64,000 bases of DNA from CAYRJD01 sp965247395 (GCA_965247395.1 OZ252012.1:620001-684000); one strand, 5' to 3'. Counted from the stretch's first letter, positions 41,913-51,766 are shown. The notes: generated by a model from the sequence alone, not told the origin. Program-made: numbers and translations.

Positions 41913-42281
41913 ATGACTGCAACTGATAAGACCCCTAAATCTGACAACGAAGATGATGACGGCGACTTAGACGATGGCAATGACGAGGCCGTAGAGATCC
42001 CTGCAGGCGCTCGCCCCACCGTCGAAGACGACGATGATGAAAATGAAGACGAAGAGCTAGAAGCCGACCTTGGAGAGATTCTGAAGGAGCGGCTTGCGAA
42101 CGATGAAGAGGAAAGTGACGACGAGGATCGGCCAACCGGCCTTGCTTCTAAGTCGGGCACAACCACGCAAGAAAAAGAAATCACCTGCCAGGGATGCTTC
42201 TTGTCTATTCGTGCTTCGCAGGTAGATCAGCACTCGGGAGATCCCACCTGCCCACATTGCGGAGCACCCGTCAAAATCTGA
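41913..42281 (+). CDS. acidic protein with C-terminal zinc ribbon (DUF4193-like)
   Basis: 122 residues. The first 75 are extremely acidic (runs such as DNEDDDGDLDDGNDEAVEI). The last 40 form a zinc ribbon: EITCQGCFLSIRASQVDQHS, then PTCPHCGAPV (CxxC...CxxC). The acidic-plus-ribbon layout recalls the actinobacterial DUF4193 family, though identity is not certain. The function is unknown, perhaps interaction with nucleic-acid-handling proteins. It is the only plus-strand gene in this part and is convergent with coaE. Confidence 0.7.
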   Translation: MTATDKTPKSDNEDDDGDLDDGNDEAVEIPAGARPTVEDDDDENEDEELEADLGEILKERLANDEEESDDEDRPTGLASKSGTTTQEKEITCQGCFLSIRASQVDQHSGDPTCPHCGAPVKI

Positions 42282-42292
42282 ACTGGCCTCAG

Positions 42293-42313
42293 CCTGCGCT
42301 GAGTTGACGCAGG
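42293..42313. terminator. bidirectional hairpin between convergent genes
   Basis: CCTGCG, 9 bases, CGCAGG lie between the zinc-ribbon gene and coaE. An alternative CTCAG/CTGAG stem overlaps it. The convergent setting supports a terminator; no U-tract is seen. Confidence 0.4.
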
Positions 42314-42314
42314 T

Positions 42315-43241
42315 CTAATCAGCTTCTGCTGGCGCTTCCGGCGGTGGTGTAGCAGCCAGGCCAATCGCCCAGGCGTAAGCCGCGTCTAAGAGCGGCTCAA
42401 GTTCTGGCAACGATCCGGCATTAACAAGAACATGGTCGGCTACCGACAGCCGCTGACAGCGGGTGACTTGGTTGGCCATCCGCGCTTCGGCATCTTCGCG
42501 CGACATCGCACGATTTTCAATCAATCGCTCAATCGCTATCTCTATAGGAGTGTCCACGACTAGCACTCCGCTGACTGCGTAACGAGGTGGTCCGCCTTTT
42601 AGCAAGCCCTCAGCCAACAAAGGGATGTCCAACACCACCAGCGATTTGGATGATTCTGCGCCCATTGCCTCGGGCTGTTCGTAGGCGGCTTGCAGCCGTC
42701 TTGCTATTTCACGGCCTACGGGCGGGTGCACGATGGCGTTTAGATCTGCCAGGGCCTTGCCTGAGCTGGCCCTCTCAGAGTCCTCAGAGTTGTCGGAGTC
42801 GTCTTTTCTAGGAACTTTGCCTTTGCCTGAGGCTTCGCTGTCAAAAGCAGAACCCTGAGATTCGTTGAACACGATGGCAGCCATCGCTGCTCGGTCAAGC
42901 AAGCCGTTTTCGCCCAGAATCGCATCGCCGAAGCGGTCAACCATTGCCATCAGTACCTCGCCACCTGGCTCTTGCAGTTCTCGCACTATGGCGTCGGCGT
43001 CAATTAGGTGAGCACCACGGGCGACGAGCCCGGCCGACACGGTGGTCTTACCGCTGCCGATGCCGCCAGTGAGTCCGATCGTGACTACTTCTCTAGGTGA
43101 TGTTTCCCTAGGCGGTGCTTCGCCAGACAATGTTTCTCTAGGCGGTTCTTCTCTTGGCGGTGCATTTCTTGACAGGCCGCCAGCCTCGCTAGGCGGGTCG
43201 CCAGCTTGGGAGGTTGTTCCGTTGCTCTCGGAACCAGTCAT
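42315..43241 (-). CDS. coaE: dephospho-CoA kinase with N-terminal extension and insertion
   Basis: 308 residues. The CoaE core starts IGLTGGIGSGKTTVSAGLVA (P-loop, about 54-73). It continues with HLIDADAIVRELQEPGG, later VLDIPLLAEGLL and VVDTPIEIAIERLIENRAMS. It catalyses the last step of CoA synthesis. Two parts are foreign to the family: a Pro/Glu/Arg-rich N-terminal 50 residues made of PPRE-type repeats, and a Ser/Asp/Glu insertion (about 132-160, RKDDSDNSEDSERASSG). Confidence 0.93.
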   Translation of the reverse strand: MTGSESNGTTSQAGDPPSEAGGLSRNAPPREEPPRETLSGEAPPRETSPREVVTIGLTGGIGSGKTTVSAGLVARGAHLIDADAIVRELQEPGGEVLMAMVDRFGDAILGENGLLDRAAMAAIVFNESQGSAFDSEASGKGKVPRKDDSDNSEDSERASSGKALADLNAIVHPPVGREIARRLQAAYEQPEAMGAESSKSLVVLDIPLLAEGLLKGGPPRYAVSGVLVVDTPIEIAIERLIENRAMSREDAEARMANQVTRCQRLSVADHVLVNAGSLPELEPLLDAAYAWAIGLAATPPPEAPAEAD

Positions 43242-43266
43242 GGCTAGGGATTGTTAAGAAACGGGG

Positions 43267-44919
43267 TTACTGGGGCCCTGTTTTCGTTGGGGTTTCCGTT
43301 GGGTCTGTCGTTTCCGTTGGGTCTGCCTCAGCAGCACCTTCATCAGCACCTTCATCAGAAACGCTCTCAGCGACCACTTCATCGGAAGCGGCCTCAGCTA
43401 CAGCACCATCAACGACAGCCTTCGCAATGGCCACCTCGGGAATGGTTGTCTCAGCAGCGGCTGTCTCGCCCTCAGCGCCAGCAGTACCTTCATCGGCCTC
43501 ATTCTGGGCGTACTGGGCAAGGGCCTTCTGGTAAGCCTCTTCGCCATGCTCTTCGTAATACTCACGCCAAGCCCGCTCGGCTTCGGATTCCTCTTGCGAG
43601 TTGGGATCCGTTTGGATGGCATCACCAATGAACTTGCCCGATTCGTCGTAGGCGTGCTCACCGAAGGCAGCCTGGTACTCGTCCGCAACCACGCCTCCCT
43701 CAGCGGCTTGCTTGATCGAGAAACTGATGCGGCGACGCTGCAGATCAAATCCGATGATCTTCACCCAGAGCTCTTCACCAGGTGTTACGACCTGCTCAGG
43801 TTGTTCAACGTGATGCGCCGACATTTCCGAGATGTGCACGAGGCCTTCGATTCCGTCGCCTACCTGCACGAACGCACCGAACTGCACCAACTTGGTTACA
43901 CGGCCATACACCAACTCATCGACACGGTGAGAGTTGGCAAACACCTGCCACGGATCTTCCTGGGTCGCTTTGAGTGACAACGAGATGCGTTCGCGTTCGC
44001 GATCTATACCGAGTATTTCTACTTCTACCTCGTCGCCGATCTCTACGACCGTGCCTGGGTGATCAACGTGCTTCCATGAAAGCTCGGAAAGATGAACCAG
44101 TCCGTCCATCCCACCCAAGTCGACAAACGCACCGAAACTAACAATCGAGGAAATTTTGCCGGTGCGACGTTGCCCTGCTTGTACCTCTTCCATGAACGAC
44201 TTGCGTTCTTCGCGCTGGCTTTCCTCCAGCCAAGCTCGCCGGCTAAGCACAACGTTGTTCCGGCTTTTGTCCAGCTCCAGAATCTTGGCTTCCATCACCT
44301 GGCCGATATACGGGTCAAGGTCTCGCACTCTTCGCAGCTCAATCAGTGATGCAGGCAAGAAGCCACGCAGGCCGATATCAACTATCAGGCCGCCTTTGAC
44401 CACTTCAATCACTGGGCCGCTCACGAGGCCGTCGTTCTCTTTCAGGTCATCTATTCGGGCCCATGCGCGCTCGTATTGAGCACGCTTTTTGGACATGATC
44501 AAACGGCCGTCGCTGTCTTCTTTTTGTACGACCAGCGCTTCAACTTGATCGCCTATCGAAACCACCTCTGACGCGTCGACATTGTTGCGGATCGACAGCT
44601 CGTTTACGGGAATAACTCCCTCAGACTTGAAGCCGATATCCAGCAGAACCTCGTCGCGGTCAACACGCACGACCGTTCCTGTGATGATGTCGCCGCCGTC
44701 AAAATCGACGATGCTCTCGCTGATCGCCTCTTCGAGGCTGTCAGCCGAGATGTCATCTTCGGTCACCGTGCGAGGTATGTAGTCACCGGCGTCGGTGAAG
44801 GTGCCGAACTTCTCTGCGTCCTGACTATCTAAGTCTTGGTTATCTAGGTTTTGATTATCTAATGAGGAGTCTTCTACGGAGGGATTTTCCTCAGTGAGCG
44901 TCTCGGTGGAGAGGGCCAT
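43267..44919 (-). CDS. rpsA: 30S ribosomal protein S1
   Basis: 550 residues with four S1 RNA-binding domains (about 50-125, 140-210, 225-300 and 310-385), each recognisable by GxVxxVxxxGxxVDxG-type segments such as KISSIVSFGAFVDLGGMDGL and GRVTKLVQFGAFVQVGDGIE. Four domains is the actinobacterial form. The acidic/Ala C-terminal tail of about 100 residues carries imperfect repeats (EAASDEVVAESVSDEGADEG). S1 helps mRNA binding to the ribosome. Confidence 0.95.
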   Translation of the reverse strand: MALSTETLTEENPSVEDSSLDNQNLDNQDLDSQDAEKFGTFTDAGDYIPRTVTEDDISADSLEEAISESIVDFDGGDIITGTVVRVDRDEVLLDIGFKSEGVIPVNELSIRNNVDASEVVSIGDQVEALVVQKEDSDGRLIMSKKRAQYERAWARIDDLKENDGLVSGPVIEVVKGGLIVDIGLRGFLPASLIELRRVRDLDPYIGQVMEAKILELDKSRNNVVLSRRAWLEESQREERKSFMEEVQAGQRRTGKISSIVSFGAFVDLGGMDGLVHLSELSWKHVDHPGTVVEIGDEVEVEILGIDRERERISLSLKATQEDPWQVFANSHRVDELVYGRVTKLVQFGAFVQVGDGIEGLVHISEMSAHHVEQPEQVVTPGEELWVKIIGFDLQRRRISFSIKQAAEGGVVADEYQAAFGEHAYDESGKFIGDAIQTDPNSQEESEAERAWREYYEEHGEEAYQKALAQYAQNEADEGTAGAEGETAAAETTIPEVAIAKAVVDGAVAEAASDEVVAESVSDEGADEGAAEADPTETTDPTETPTKTGPQ

Positions 44920-45043
44920 TTATGTGTGTTGATGCTCAGCTAGACGATAAACACATGCCACAGCAGAGCAGGCCGGGCAAGCGCATAAACGCTACAGGCA
45001 ACCGGTAGCTAGGCGACAGGCCGATTAGCCGAGCTACCGGTAA

Positions 45044-47815
45044 CTAGGCCTTGGCATCGGCCCAATTCGCACCTATGCCGACGTTTACCTCTAACGGCAC
45101 CGACAGCTTGACGGCTTGCTTCATCGTGTCTGCAGTGAGCTCCGCCACTTGCTTTTTCTTGTCGGGTGCAACCTCTAAGAGCACCTCGTCGTGCACTTGC
45201 AAAACCAAAGTGCTGCTGGTGCCCGACAGGGCAGCATCTAGGTGCAGCAGGGCGATCTTGAAGATGTCAGCCGCCAAGCCCTGCACGGGTGCGTTCATGG
45301 CTTGGCGTTCTGCTGCTCGCTTCACATGCTGATTTCGCGACCGCAAATCCGTGAACGGGCGGCGGCGCCCAAACATCGTCTCGGTGTAGCCGCGCTCACG
45401 GCTCTGTTCAACGACTTCTGTCATGAACTTTTGGACTCCGCTGAACGCATCGAAATAGGCGTTCAAGATCTTGCCCGCCTCTCTGGTTTCAATACCAAGG
45501 CGCTGGCCAAGTCCGAACGCACCCATCCCATAGATCAGCCCATAGCTGACCATCTTGGCCTTGCTTCTCATATCTGATGTCACCTTGTCGGCCTCGACTC
45601 CGAACACTGCGGCCGCCGTAGAACTATGCACATCCTCACCAGAATCAAACATTGCGATCAAACCTGGATCTTGAGACAAGTGCGCAACCACTCTTAGCTC
45701 GATTTGGTCATAATCAGCCACCAACAATTCAAACCCGTCGCTGGGCACAAAGGCCCGCCGCACTCGTAGGCCATGCTCTCCACGCACAGGTATGGCGTGC
45801 AAATTTGGCTCCTCCGAGCTCAATCGGCCGGTGCGCGAACCAGCCTGATGAAAAATTGCGTGAATCCGACCGTCCTCTTCAATTTCACTCAGCAGTGTTT
45901 TCTCGCATGTGCTCTGAAGTTTCGTTATCTCCCGATACTGCAGAACCAGATCAACTATGGCGTGTTCGGTGCGGATCCCTTCCAGAGTTGTGGCGTTAGT
46001 TGAGTAACCACCGCTCGCTGTGCGTTTTCCGGCGGTCAGACCTAGCTCACCAAACAGCACCACACTGAGCTCTTTGGGTGAGTTGACGTTGAACTCGTGC
46101 CCGGCGGCCTTGGTGATGGCTGCGGTCAACTTGGCTGCCTCTTTACCAAACTCTTTTCCTAGAGCGGTCAGCTCGGTGCGATCCGCTCTCACTCCGGTCG
46201 TCTCCATTTTTTGGAGCACGGCAATTAACGGACGCTCTATGTCTTCATACAGCGGTGTCATGCTTAGCTCGCCCAAGGTCAGTTCAAGCTTGGTCGCAAG
46301 ATGATGTATGGCCGTCGCACGTGCAGCTAACAGCTTGGATGCGGCAGTGTTTGCGGCTGCCTGGCTGGCGTCGCCGGTTCTGTCTGACTCATCAGTCTCG
46401 TCAGTGTCGTCAGTGATATTGAGGCTGCCCTGTTTGGTTTCGGAAAGCCCTGGCATCGCAAAGCCACAAAACCTCTGCAGCAACTCGCCAAGTTCATTCT
46501 TGGATGTCGCTGGGTCCGCCAGATAGGCGGCTAAGTGAGTGTCGGTCTGCAAGACGCTGAATTTGATATTCAGCTTCGCAAGAGCCGCCATCAGTGGTTT
46601 GGCGTGATGAACGTTGATCCGCGGCTTTGCGGCTTCAAACATTTTCTTTAGCTGATCTGCGACAGTCTTTTTGGTGAACAAATCGGCGCTCAAACACAAA
46701 GCCGAACCGGGGTCAAGCACGATTGCCAGTTCGCTCAAGTCACCCGACTCGCTTAACCGATAATCCAGCGCTGTGCCGGTGCGACTAACGATCTTTGCGC
46801 TCGCCAACTGCTTTACCGCTTCGGCGGCTGTGCCGGGAATCACCAGGTCAATTGCGTGATCCAGACCTTTTCCGGGAACAACAGCATCGGCTTCCACAAT
46901 TTCGACCGAGCCGAGCAACTCTTCCAATGGCGTGCCCGCTGCCGCAGCAGCCAGCCTCTGAAACATGCCAGAAAACTCAAGCTCTGTAAAGAGCTCCACT
47001 ATGGCAGGGACGTCGCATTGCAGCCAGCGCAGATTCTTGACGTCCACTTGGGTTTTTTCAATCGGTACATCCGTCTGCAGAGCCATCAAAATTAGGTTTT
47101 CTCGCACAAGCTCTTCGTTCTCAGACAAGTTCTGGCGTAGCTTCGGCGTGAACTCGTCTAGGTGACTGAAGATTCCATCTAAATCGCCGTGCTCGGCTAG
47201 CAGTTTTGCGGCAGTTTTCTCGCCGACGCCCGGAACTCCCGGCAAATTATCGGACTTGTCGCCGCGCATAGCCGCGTACTGTGTGTACATCGTGGGATGA
47301 ACGCCGACTCTTTTGCTAACTCCCGCCTCGTCTAACAACACGTATTCGCTGACACCGCGCAACGTGTAGAGCACTTGGATGTGCGGGTCGTTTGGAAGCT
47401 GAAAGGTGTCTCGATCACCGCTGACTACCACCACATCATCACCGTTGGCGTACGCCTCGGTAGCCAGCGTCGCAAGGAGGTCGTCGGCTTCGTAACCGGG
47501 TAGTTCAACCACCGGAATGTTCATTGCCTTAAGCAATCGCCTGACCACATCCATCTGGCGTACCAAGTCTTCTGGCGTTTTGTCGCGCTGGGCCTTATAG
47601 GCAGGCTGGCGTTTATGGCGAAAAGTTGGCTCAGGCCTATCGAAACAGACCGCTAACCCGTCCGGTTGCTGGTCGCGTATGAGTGTTACCAGCATTGAGG
47701 TGAAACCAAAGACGGCGTTGGTTATTTCCCCGTCACTGTTCGACATGTGGTCTGGAATCGCGAAAAAAGCGCGATAAACAAGCGAGTTGCCGTCAAGCAC
47801 TAAGAGTTTTGCCAC
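45044..47815 (-). CDS. polA: DNA polymerase I
   Basis: 923 residues. An N-terminal 5'-3' exonuclease/FEN domain (LLVLDGNSLVYRAFFAI, GYEADDLLATLA, RGDKSDNLPGVPGVG) is followed by a proofreading-like domain lacking the D-x-E motif, as in other Actinobacteria. The polymerase domain then has DYDQIELRVVAHL, motif B RSKAKMVSYGLIYGMGAFGL and QVHDEVLLEV. A Thr/Asp/Glu/Ser/Ala insertion (about 460-490, DDTDETDESDRTGDASQAAA) lies at the linker. It fills repair gaps and removes primers. Confidence 0.97.
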   Translation of the reverse strand: MAKLLVLDGNSLVYRAFFAIPDHMSNSDGEITNAVFGFTSMLVTLIRDQQPDGLAVCFDRPEPTFRHKRQPAYKAQRDKTPEDLVRQMDVVRRLLKAMNIPVVELPGYEADDLLATLATEAYANGDDVVVVSGDRDTFQLPNDPHIQVLYTLRGVSEYVLLDEAGVSKRVGVHPTMYTQYAAMRGDKSDNLPGVPGVGEKTAAKLLAEHGDLDGIFSHLDEFTPKLRQNLSENEELVRENLILMALQTDVPIEKTQVDVKNLRWLQCDVPAIVELFTELEFSGMFQRLAAAAAGTPLEELLGSVEIVEADAVVPGKGLDHAIDLVIPGTAAEAVKQLASAKIVSRTGTALDYRLSESGDLSELAIVLDPGSALCLSADLFTKKTVADQLKKMFEAAKPRINVHHAKPLMAALAKLNIKFSVLQTDTHLAAYLADPATSKNELGELLQRFCGFAMPGLSETKQGSLNITDDTDETDESDRTGDASQAAANTAASKLLAARATAIHHLATKLELTLGELSMTPLYEDIERPLIAVLQKMETTGVRADRTELTALGKEFGKEAAKLTAAITKAAGHEFNVNSPKELSVVLFGELGLTAGKRTASGGYSTNATTLEGIRTEHAIVDLVLQYREITKLQSTCEKTLLSEIEEDGRIHAIFHQAGSRTGRLSSEEPNLHAIPVRGEHGLRVRRAFVPSDGFELLVADYDQIELRVVAHLSQDPGLIAMFDSGEDVHSSTAAAVFGVEADKVTSDMRSKAKMVSYGLIYGMGAFGLGQRLGIETREAGKILNAYFDAFSGVQKFMTEVVEQSRERGYTETMFGRRRPFTDLRSRNQHVKRAAERQAMNAPVQGLAADIFKIALLHLDAALSGTSSTLVLQVHDEVLLEVAPDKKKQVAELTADTMKQAVKLSVPLEVNVGIGANWADAKA

Positions 47816-47852
47816 GACAAGCGCTCGTCAATACCTAGAGAGCTAACCGGAC

Positions 47853-48494
47853 CTAGGGAGATAGCTGGCCGTCAAGCACGGACTGGGAGGAATTTCGCAT
47901 GCTGGTGCGCCCGTCCATCGCGGCTTTACGAATGAACCCGAATGCGTCACGTTCGGTCATACCGTGCTCATCCATTAGCAAACCTTTTGCACGATCCACC
48001 AGCTTGCGGGTTTCAAGCTGCTCCTCTAACGATTCAACAGTAGAACTGAGTTCACGCATCTCCTCGAAACGCCCCAATGCCACCTCGATCGCTGAAACCA
48101 GTTCTTCCACTTGGAACGGTTTCACCAGATATGACAGCACTCCGGCGTCGCGCGCCTTTTCAATGAGGTGTCGTTGGCTGAACGCCGTCAAGATCAAAAT
48201 GGCCGTTGTGTTATCGCCGGCGACATCACGGGCGGCATCCAATCCGTCACGCCCAGGCATTTGGATGTCAAAAATACAGAGATCCGGCTTGTGGTCACGC
48301 ACGAGCTTTACGGCCTCATCGCCGCGACCGGTCTCCCCCACCACCTCATAGCCCTCTGCCTCCAGCATCTCGCGCAAATCCATTCGGATGATCGACTCAT
48401 CCTCAGCAATTACGACCCGCCGGGAGGATGTCTGCGCGGAAGAAGCCTGCTGTAGGTGTGCTTTCTTAGAAGATGCTTGTTCGGGCAAGACCAC
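47853..48494 (-). CDS. pdtaR: response regulator with ANTAR RNA-binding domain (PdtaR-like)
   Basis: 213 residues. The receiver domain starts VVIAEDESIIRMDLREMLEA (about 27-46), with phospho-acceptor Asp in DLCIFDIQMPGRDG (about 76) and Lys in YLVKPF (about 123). A coiled linker (SSTVESLEEQLETRKLVDR) leads to the ANTAR domain AKGLLMDEHGMTERDAFGFI. ANTAR proteins bind paired hairpins in mRNA and prevent termination. The start is uncertain: GTG 48494 adds a Ser/Gln-rich leader. Confidence 0.9.
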   Translation of the reverse strand: MVLPEQASSKKAHLQQASSAQTSSRRVVIAEDESIIRMDLREMLEAEGYEVVGETGRGDEAVKLVRDHKPDLCIFDIQMPGRDGLDAARDVAGDNTTAILILTAFSQRHLIEKARDAGVLSYLVKPFQVEELVSAIEVALGRFEEMRELSSTVESLEEQLETRKLVDRAKGLLMDEHGMTERDAFGFIRKAAMDGRTSMRNSSQSVLDGQLSP

Positions 48495-48620
48495 TCCAGC
48501 TTGAGGCGAGTACTTAATGCGGGTAAAAGCGACCAGAAGTGCGGTGAACTACCCGGACAGCGCAAGTCTAAGGAAGGCCAGCCTTGTGTGAGCAAAGCGT
48601 TAGCGCCGTTCATGTTTGGG

Positions 48621-48703
48621 TGCCCGGGGCGGGATTTGAACCCGCACGCCCCAAGGGGCAGAGGATTTTGAGTCCTCCGTGTCTTCCGTTCCACCACCCG
48701 GGC
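48621..48703 (-). tRNA. tRNA-Leu, anticodon CAA
   Basis: Acceptor GCCCGGG/CCCGGGC, anticodon stem GAGGA/TCCTC with loop CTCAAAA, giving CAA. A long variable arm (TGCCCCTTGGGGCG) and a T-arm with TTCAAAT are present. CCA is not encoded (the 3' flank reads CCC). Confidence 0.94.
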
Positions 48704-48817
48704 TTGCTATAACTCAGGCTAAACAATCCATCCCCCGGTCAGACTCCTTAGGTGCGTAGCCTCTCAAAAAGCAAGATCTAACCGGCTTTGCACTCTATGA
48801 AAGCCCGAGGAGGCTGC

Positions 48818-49993
48818 TTGCTGGCATTCACCTTCCCAGGTCAGGGATCGCAAACACCCGGAATGGGCCAAGCTTGGGTTGACCATGAGTCATGGGAGCT
48901 AGTTACCGAAGCGTCAGACATCTGCGGCCGCGATGTGGCCGCTTTGCTGCTCAATGCCGATAAGTCTGAGCTTCGCAATACTCGCAACTCCCAAATAAGT
49001 ACCTTCGTCCTATCGCTCGTGGTGCTTGATGCAGCCGAGCGCACGGGCGCGGCTCCAGCGTTTATGGCAGGTCATTCGCTAGGTGAATACACAGCTCTTT
49101 GCGCCAGCGGTGCGCTCTCATTTGACGATGCCGTCAGGCTGGTTTATGCCCGCGGTGAAGCAATGCAAGCAGCGGCCCAGTTACGTCCGGGCGCGATGGC
49201 CGCCATATTGGGCATAGACGACAACCTTGTCGCGGAGGTTTGCGAACAGACCGAAGGCGATGTTTGGGCCGCCAACTACAACGCTCCTGGCCAGGTCGTG
49301 ATAGCCGGCGCTACTGATGCTCTCGCAAAGGCTTGTGAAAACGCTAAAGACGCTGGCGCAAAGCGAACCTTGGAGCTGCCCATAGGTGGGGCTTTTCACA
49401 CGCCTTATATGGAGCTGGCGAAAGAAGGTTTGCTGGCAGTCTTGGCTAACACTGAGATTCGTGCGCCAGCAGTACCGGTCGTAGCCAACGTGGATGCCGT
49501 GGCCTATACAACAGGTGATGTTTGGCAAGACCTGCTCACCAAACAACTCACCAGCGCGGTGCGTTGGCGTGCTTCGCTACACACTTTGGAAGAGGCTGGC
49601 GCCACAACGTTTGTGGAAATGGGACCAGGCAAGGTGCTAACCGGCATGACAACCAGAACTGTTCGGTCTGCTACTGCACTAAACATCAACACGCCCGCAG
49701 ACATTGACAAGTTTTTGACCGCTTTGGCAGCGATTTCCTCAACGGGAGCACTAGAACTAGGCGGAGAAAACCTTTACGTCACCGAACGAATGATCGTTAG
49801 CCCGTGTGCAGGTGTATTCAGCCTCAATGAGGATTTCAAACCTGATCAAGTAGTAGGAGTGGGTGACGTAGTGGGTTGGGTGGCCGATGATGAAATTCGT
49901 TCCCCGTTCGCAGGTACCGTTATGGGTGTAATGGCCGCCGATGGTGAACGAGTTACCGCGCGACAATCAATTGCCTGGCTAAGGACCACATGA
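48818..49993 (+). CDS. fabD: malonyl-CoA:ACP transacylase fused to a biotinyl/lipoyl-like domain
   Basis: About 391 residues from TTG 48818, chosen because GAGGAGG lies just upstream and families begin LAFTFPGQGSQ; TTG 48788 and ATG 48797 are alternatives. GQGSQ, nucleophile Ser in MAGHSLGEYTAL (about 85) and His in GGAFHTPYM (about 197) are typical. After about residue 310 an extra 80-residue domain follows (VSPCAGVFSLNEDF...DEIRSPFAGTVMGVMAADGE) with the biotinyl/lipoyl fold pattern but M-G-V-M where a lysine would be modified. It loads malonyl onto ACP. The fabH start overlaps its stop. Confidence 0.9.
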   Translation: MLAFTFPGQGSQTPGMGQAWVDHESWELVTEASDICGRDVAALLLNADKSELRNTRNSQISTFVLSLVVLDAAERTGAAPAFMAGHSLGEYTALCASGALSFDDAVRLVYARGEAMQAAAQLRPGAMAAILGIDDNLVAEVCEQTEGDVWAANYNAPGQVVIAGATDALAKACENAKDAGAKRTLELPIGGAFHTPYMELAKEGLLAVLANTEIRAPAVPVVANVDAVAYTTGDVWQDLLTKQLTSAVRWRASLHTLEEAGATTFVEMGPGKVLTGMTTRTVRSATALNINTPADIDKFLTALAAISSTGALELGGENLYVTERMIVSPCAGVFSLNEDFKPDQVVGVGDVVGWVADDEIRSPFAGTVMGVMAADGERVTARQSIAWLRTT

Positions 49994-50964
49994 CAAACAA
50001 CGGCACAACCGCTACTAAAACTGGCGGCATCATTGATTCCGGCGCTCGTATTACCGGGATTGGCGCCGCTCTGCCAGAGAACATCGTTACCAATGATGAC
50101 CTGGCGGCTCGTGTCGACACTTCAGATCAGTGGATAATCGAACGCACCGGCATCAAGCAACGCCACATCGGTGGAACCACGGCGGGGCTTGCCACCGAAG
50201 CCGCTACCAAGGCAATAGCTCAAGCAGGGGTCGACGCATCTGACATTGACCTGCTGGTGCTCGCCACAACCACACCAGACCGCCGTGTACCTTCCTCGGC
50301 TTCAACCGTGCAGGAAAACCTCGGACTGACATGCGGCGCTATGGATCTCAACGCGGCCTGTTCGGGTTTTGTTTACAGCTTGATAACCGCTCATGGTTTT
50401 TGCTCTATGGGCTACGACCGCGTTTTGGTCATCGGCGCTGAGACCGTGCATCGCCTAATCGACTGGGATGACCGGTCTACTTGCATCTTGTTTGGCGATG
50501 GTGCGGGAGCGGTGATACTTGAGCGCACTGGGCAGCCAGGCGACTTGCGGGGATGGCATCTCTCAAGCGACGGTGCTATGGAAGAAACGCTGTACTGCAA
50601 CTTTGATGGGTCATTGTTTATGGCGGGTAAGACGGTTTTCAAAAAGGCTGTGCTGGTCATGGAGGAGGCCGCTCGTCGCGCCATGAAACAAGCGGGCTTG
50701 GGACCTGATGACATTGATGTTGTGGTGCCACATCAGGCAAACATCCGCATCGTGGAAACATCTTGCAAGCGCTTGGGAATTCCTATTGAGAAAGCAGCCA
50801 TGGTTATTCATAGAACGGGTAACACTTCGTCGGCTTCAATCCCTTTGGCGCTGGAAGACGCGGTACGAACCGGCAAGATTCAAAACGGTCACAACGTGTT
50901 GATGGTTGGTTTTGGCGCTGGCATGAGTTCTGCATCCGCTTTGGTGAATTGGTCAGCGAGCTAA
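49990..50964 (+). CDS. fabH: beta-ketoacyl-ACP synthase III
   Basis: 324 residues. Cys in DLNAACSGFVYSL (about 117), His in VVPHQANIRIVE (about 248) and Asn in HRTGNTSSASIPLAL (about 278) form the Cys-His-Asn triad. The enzyme condenses acyl-CoA primer with malonyl-ACP. The ATG overlaps the fabD stop (ATGA), and the fabG start overlaps its end. Confidence 0.95.
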   Translation: MTNNGTTATKTGGIIDSGARITGIGAALPENIVTNDDLAARVDTSDQWIIERTGIKQRHIGGTTAGLATEAATKAIAQAGVDASDIDLLVLATTTPDRRVPSSASTVQENLGLTCGAMDLNAACSGFVYSLITAHGFCSMGYDRVLVIGAETVHRLIDWDDRSTCILFGDGAGAVILERTGQPGDLRGWHLSSDGAMEETLYCNFDGSLFMAGKTVFKKAVLVMEEAARRAMKQAGLGPDDIDVVVPHQANIRIVETSCKRLGIPIEKAAMVIHRTGNTSSASIPLALEDAVRTGKIQNGHNVLMVGFGAGMSSASALVNWSAS

Positions 50965-51701
50965 CCACACTCGACCCCACTCGGACCGTTCTTGTAACGG
51001 GTGGTAGTCGTGGAATCGGGCTAGCTGCGGCTCAGCTACTAGCCGACAACGGGCATCGAGTAGCCACGACTGCTAGTTCGCCTGGATCAGGTAGTACAAC
51101 TAATCCCGCTGACGACCGGCTGTTTCACGTGGTCTGCGACCAGACAGACAGCGCCGCTGTGGACGCGGCCTTTGCGGCGATTGAGTCCGAACTTGGCCCG
51201 GTTGAAATTCTTGTAGCCAACGCTGGGATCACACGTGATCAGCTCTTACTGCGAATGAGCGAGGAAGACTTCGCAACGGTTGTTGACACGAACCTCACCG
51301 GTGCCTACCGCATGGCTAAGCGGGCAGCACGCACGATGCTGAAGGCTCGTTGGGGGCGCTTGATATTCGTCTCTTCAGTTGTAGCGGCGACTGGTGCGGC
51401 CGGGCAGGTCAACTACGCAGCTAGTAAGGCTGGACTTGTTGGAATGGCTCGCTCACTAGCTCGTGAGCTTGGTTCGCGCCCAATTACTTCAAATGTCGTT
51501 TCACCAGGGCCGGTTTCTACCGCCATGCTTGAAGCTCTGACACAAGATCAACGTGACGCCATCGTTGATGCCGTGCCGTTGGGACGCGTTGCCGAACCAC
51601 ATGAGATAGCCGCAGCGATCGCATTCCTGGCTTCTGAAGCGGCTGGCTACATAACGGGGGCTGTTTTGCCGGTTGACGGCGGCCTGTCGATGGGGCACTA
51701 A
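50949..51701 (+). CDS. fabG: 3-oxoacyl-ACP reductase
   Basis: 250 residues of the SDR family. The NADP site is VTGGSRGIGLAAAQ (about 16-29), followed by VANAGITRDQLLLRMSEEDF (about 86-105; this longer motif is typical of FabG), S in IFVSSVVAATGAAG and YAASKAGLVG. The start is TTG 50949, within the end of fabH. It reduces 3-ketoacyl-ACP in the elongation cycle. Confidence 0.93.
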   Translation: MVSELTTLDPTRTVLVTGGSRGIGLAAAQLLADNGHRVATTASSPGSGSTTNPADDRLFHVVCDQTDSAAVDAAFAAIESELGPVEILVANAGITRDQLLLRMSEEDFATVVDTNLTGAYRMAKRAARTMLKARWGRLIFVSSVVAATGAAGQVNYAASKAGLVGMARSLARELGSRPITSNVVSPGPVSTAMLEALTQDQRDAIVDAVPLGRVAEPHEIAAAIAFLASEAAGYITGAVLPVDGGLSMGH

Positions 51702-51766
51702 CCGCAGAGCGCACGCTAGGGCGGGTATGGCTTGCTTTACCCGTTGCGGGTCTAGAATCTCCACAT

